A stretch of 64,000 bases of DNA from Syntrophales bacterium (GTDB taxonomy: Bacteria; Desulfobacterota; Syntrophia; Syntrophales; UBA5619). The first letter of the stretch is position 1. Each line of letters begins with the position of its first letter. Positions 61,805 to 64,000 of the stretch are shown here, in pieces. The stretch is taken from positions 310,001 to 374,000 of the forward strand of contig JALNYO010000001.1 of assembly GCA_023229765.1 (NCBI GenBank). The letters run 5' to 3'. The notes beneath the pieces are model-generated. The model was given only the letters and a program-made list of their open reading frames with translations. It was not told the DNA's origin and searched no databases. The position numbers and the translations under genes are program-made.

Positions 61805-62205
61805 GATTTTCCCAATTTTTTTTGGATCTTTTTGTGCAGTCAATCTTGCCGCTTCCTTTTTAGCCCTTCCTCTAATCGCCGCAGCTCGCGTTGTCAAGTA
61901 AAACCGCTTTTTTAACCGCGGCGCTGCTGCAGCCGAGACATTTCAGCGGATTTCCAAATCAATGGCACAAGCCGCTTTGGCGACCATTTCCAGAATTGTC
62001 TGAAAAATACGCTAAGGCGAAGCTTGATATTTCGACAAACCTTATTGACAATTGCTCCCGACTTAGTGTAGTCTTTTAGACTAATCAGCTTGTTATTGGA
62101 CTTCATCAACCGGGAAATCGCGATTCCTGCCCTGAGCAGCGCTGCAAATTACAGGGCAACCGGAAAGCGGACAACAATTCATTAATGCTTTAGGGGGAGA
62201 CGATT
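61805..62205. other. 401-base divergent intergenic region
   Basis: It separates mtaB (minus) from the amidohydrolase gene (plus). No gene is seen. It holds the candidate promoter and palindrome at 62045-62083 and, near the plus-strand gene, a GGGGGAG ribosome site. Confidence 0.5.
62045..62083 (+). promoter_or_regulatory. Candidate promoter with overlapping palindrome
   Basis: TTGACA (62045-62050), 18 bases, then TAGTCT (62069-62074). The -10 position lies in the small palindrome TAGTC-TTTTA-GACTA (62069-62083), which could be an operator. It lies about 120 bases before the amidohydrolase gene. Confidence 0.35.
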
Positions 62206-63210
62206 ATGAAAATAGATATTTTTAATCACATTTTTCCACAGGCGTACTTTGACAAAATGGTAGAGCTGGCGCCGAACGGCGCCGATATGCACAAGCGGGT
62301 GCGCAACATACCTTGTATTGTGAACCTTGATGAGCGTTTCCGCATCATGGATTTGTTCGGCGATTATCAGCAGGTCATCTGTCTGGGGGCGCCCCCGATT
62401 GAGGTTTTTGGCCCGCCCGCGGTTGCCAATGAACTGGCCCGTTTGGCCAATGACGAGATGGCGAAACTCGTCCGTAAATATCCGGACCGTTTCCCCGGCT
62501 TTATTGCTTCACTGCCGATGAATGATCCCGAGGGGTTGCTCAAGGAAGCAAAGAGAGCCGTTTCCGAGCTGGGCGCGGTTGGGGTGCAGGTGTATTCGAA
62601 CGTGCTCGGCAGTCCCTTGACCAGACCAGAAACCATGCCCTTGTTCGATCTGATGGTGGAACTCGACCGGCCCATTTGGCTCCACCCGGCCCGGGGGGCG
62701 GATTTCCCTGATTACAAGAATGAAAAAAAGAGCCACTATGAAATCTGGTGGACCTTCGGCTGGCCCTATGAGACCAGTGTGGCGATGGCGCATATCGTTT
62801 TTGCCGGGCTTTTTGACCGGCTCCCTTCGCTGAAGATTATTGCCCACCATCTGGGCGCCATGATTCCCTATTTTGCCGGCCGGGTCGGGCCGGGCTGGGA
62901 TCAACTCGGCAGCCGCACATCCGACGAGGACTATACTACGCTGCTCCGGCAGTTAAAGAAACGGCCCATTGATTATTTCCGCATGTTTTATGTGGATACC
63001 GCTATCTTTGGCGCTCGCGACGCCACGATTTGCGGCTTGAACTTTTATGGAGCGGAAAAGGCGTTATTTGCCTCCGACATGCCCTTTGATCCGGAAAAAG
63101 GGACGGCGTATATCAGGTGGACGATCGATATTATCGACAGCCTGGACATAACGCCGGCCGAGCGTCAGGCCATCTATGAAGGCAATGCCCGCAAACTGCT
63201 GCATCTCTAA
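62206..63210 (+). CDS. Amidohydrolase-family (ACMSD-like) hydrolase/decarboxylase
   Basis: 334 residues of the amidohydrolase-2 type: MKIDIFNHIFPQAYFDKM at the N-terminus, LHPARGADFP near 165, KIIAHHLGAMIPYFAGR near 215 and FASDMPFDPEKG with the metal Asp near 290. The first metal motif reads F-N-H where many relatives have His-x-His, so metal binding may be altered. ACMSD relatives decarboxylate or hydrolyse aromatic-ring-derived acids. GGGGGAG precedes the ATG. Substrate unknown. Confidence 0.82.
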   Translation: MKIDIFNHIFPQAYFDKMVELAPNGADMHKRVRNIPCIVNLDERFRIMDLFGDYQQVICLGAPPIEVFGPPAVANELARLANDEMAKLVRKYPDRFPGFIASLPMNDPEGLLKEAKRAVSELGAVGVQVYSNVLGSPLTRPETMPLFDLMVELDRPIWLHPARGADFPDYKNEKKSHYEIWWTFGWPYETSVAMAHIVFAGLFDRLPSLKIIAHHLGAMIPYFAGRVGPGWDQLGSRTSDEDYTTLLRQLKKRPIDYFRMFYVDTAIFGARDATICGLNFYGAEKALFASDMPFDPEKGTAYIRWTIDIIDSLDITPAERQAIYEGNARKLLHL

Positions 63211-63265
63211 AGTTTGTTGGGCAATACCTTATTCGGGATTATTTTCAAGGGGTTATTAATATAGT

Positions 63266-63718
63266 ATGGAGAGAATAATCGGCATCGCCTCCGAATACCA
63301 TCTAATCGCTATAGCGATAGGTTTTTTGATTTTACTGGTGGTCTATTTCTTCCTCAAAAGCTTGATGAAAATCGCTCTTTTTGTATTGATAATCGTAATC
63401 GCGATCGGGAGTTATTTTTACTTCCAGCACCCGGGGACAGACCAGGTAAGCGTTAAAGACGCCTTCAATAGGGCGAAAACCGATTCCGAAAAGGTTGTGG
63501 AAAAGGGGCAGGATGCCTGGGGAAAGGGTAAAAAGTTGGTGGGGGAGGGCAGAAAGGCATACGAAAAAGGGAAAAAAACCATAGAAAACGGCAAAGAGTT
63601 GCTTGATAAGGGGGTCGAAAAGGGGGACGATTTTGTTGAAAAAGTGAAAAAGATTGTGAGAAAAATATATCTTCTTTTCGAGACGAAAACTGATGACGGC
63701 GCACAGCAGAAAAAGTGA
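63266..63718 (+). CDS. Membrane-anchored protein with Lys/Gly heptad repeats
   Basis: 150 residues. Two hydrophobic stretches near the N-terminus (LIAIAIGFLILLVVYFFL and ALFVLIIVIAIGSYFYF) are followed by regular seven-residue repeats, such as EKGQDAW, GKGKKLV, GEGRKAY, EKGKKTI and ENGKELL. These give a highly charged amphipathic helix. No family is recognised. It follows the amidohydrolase gene by 55 bases. Confidence 0.6.
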   Translation: MERIIGIASEYHLIAIAIGFLILLVVYFFLKSLMKIALFVLIIVIAIGSYFYFQHPGTDQVSVKDAFNRAKTDSEKVVEKGQDAWGKGKKLVGEGRKAYEKGKKTIENGKELLDKGVEKGDDFVEKVKKIVRKIYLLFETKTDDGAQQKK

Positions 63719-63785
63719 CTTGCAGGAAAATATTAACGCTTTGATGGGGCCGGGTTTACTTACACCCGGACAGGAGTCCTCTTCT

Positions 63786-63806
63786 TATGAACATTAAGCT
63801 TTACTG
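63786..63806. repeat. Solo copy of the GAACATTAAGCTTCG motif
   Basis: TATGAACATTAAGCTTTACTG matches the inner motif of the miniature elements over its first 16 bases and then diverges. It lies just beyond the stop of the ferredoxin gene at the right edge. Confidence 0.45.
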
Positions 63807-63820
63807 GCCAAAGCAGTCTT

Positions 63821-64000
63821 CTACCAGAGAAGATCAACCCCCATCGCCCGCACCGGGCATGCCAAAACGCATAGTTCACAGCCTGTGCAAAGCTCCGTAT
63901 CGAAATTAACCCGCCATGATTCGCGATCCAGATGCAGGGCGCCGGTGGGACAGACGCCGGTGCAGGTTCCGCAGTGGATGCACTTTTCGGTGTTTTGACT
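63821..64000 (-). CDS. 2x[4Fe-4S] ferredoxin domain protein (5' end outside window)
   Basis: The last 59 codons of a minus-strand gene, stop TAG at 63823-63821. Two complete cluster motifs are present: CIHCGTCTGVCPTGAL and CTGCELCVLACPVRAMGV. A layout with a NIL domain before two ferredoxin motifs is common in Desulfobacterota, but that part is outside the window. Role: electron transfer. Confidence 0.88.
   Translation of the reverse strand, partial: SQNTEKCIHCGTCTGVCPTGALHLDRESWRVNFDTELCTGCELCVLACPVRAMGVDLLW

Overview
The window looks like a piece of chromosome from an anaerobic Desulfobacterota (Deltaproteobacteria) relative, perhaps of the Syntrophales type. This rests on gene content, not on a phylogenetic marker: pyruvate phosphate dikinase, two TRAP transporters, HD-GYP/GGDEF/PilZ signalling, a DVU0524-like small protein, and an mtaB-rnc-radical SAM-era block. 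No rRNA or tRNA gene was seen.

Left part (1-17.2 kb, all minus strand): a surface-polysaccharide (O-antigen type) locus. Transcription runs from a decayed wlbA remnant through rfbG, an antitoxin gene, a MazF/PemK-RfbH fusion gene, a vapBC-like pair, rfbF, a sugar epimerase/reductase, a C-methyltransferase, an FkbM methyltransferase, a ThDP-dependent acetolactate-synthase-like enzyme, a HAD phosphatase, a NeuB-like synthase, a frameshifted glycosyltransferase-like gene and a very large multidomain protein that runs off the left edge. RfbF, RfbG and RfbH would make CDP-4-keto-3,6-dideoxyglucose. The C-methyltransferase and the ThDP enzyme suggest that a branched-chain sugar follows. This locus carries marks of rearrangement: two toxin-antitoxin modules, a duplicated neuB tail, a frameshift and a truncated gene. 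It is also visibly more AT-rich between about 4 and 6 kb.

17.2-28.9 kb: a TPR gene bracketed by two copies of a miniature inverted-repeat element; a plus-strand c-di-GMP group (two HD-GYP proteins and a PilZ protein); an SDR oxidoreductase; a NUDIX hydrolase; and a branched-chain-amino-acid-type binding protein broken by an amber codon directly before a large hybrid histidine kinase.

28.9-40.4 kb (minus): ppdK; a third copy of the miniature element; a lemA / nucleotidyltransferase / TPM-domain group with a 16-unit heptamer repeat; and a tripartite RND efflux system (tolC-like, membrane fusion lipoprotein, RND pump) followed by a PII-like small protein.

40.6-47.7 kb (plus): a small membrane protein, a polar amino-acid ABC transporter with a terminator-like hairpin after the binding-protein gene, and a DctPQM TRAP transporter.

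47.7-55.9 kb (minus): a catabolic cluster made of a GntR/HutC regulator, an HMG-CoA-lyase-like enzyme, a CaiB-type CoA-transferase, an isocitrate-lyase-superfamily enzyme, a second TRAP transporter and a LeuB-like dehydrogenase. It probably imports and breaks down a branched hydroxy-dicarboxylate.

55.9-64 kb: a FlhG/MinD-like ATPase overlapping a GGDEF protein, then era, an Elp3-like radical SAM protein, rnc and mtaB on the minus strand; an amidohydrolase and a small membrane-anchored heptad-repeat protein on the plus strand; and the 3' part of a 2x[4Fe-4S] ferredoxin gene at the right edge.
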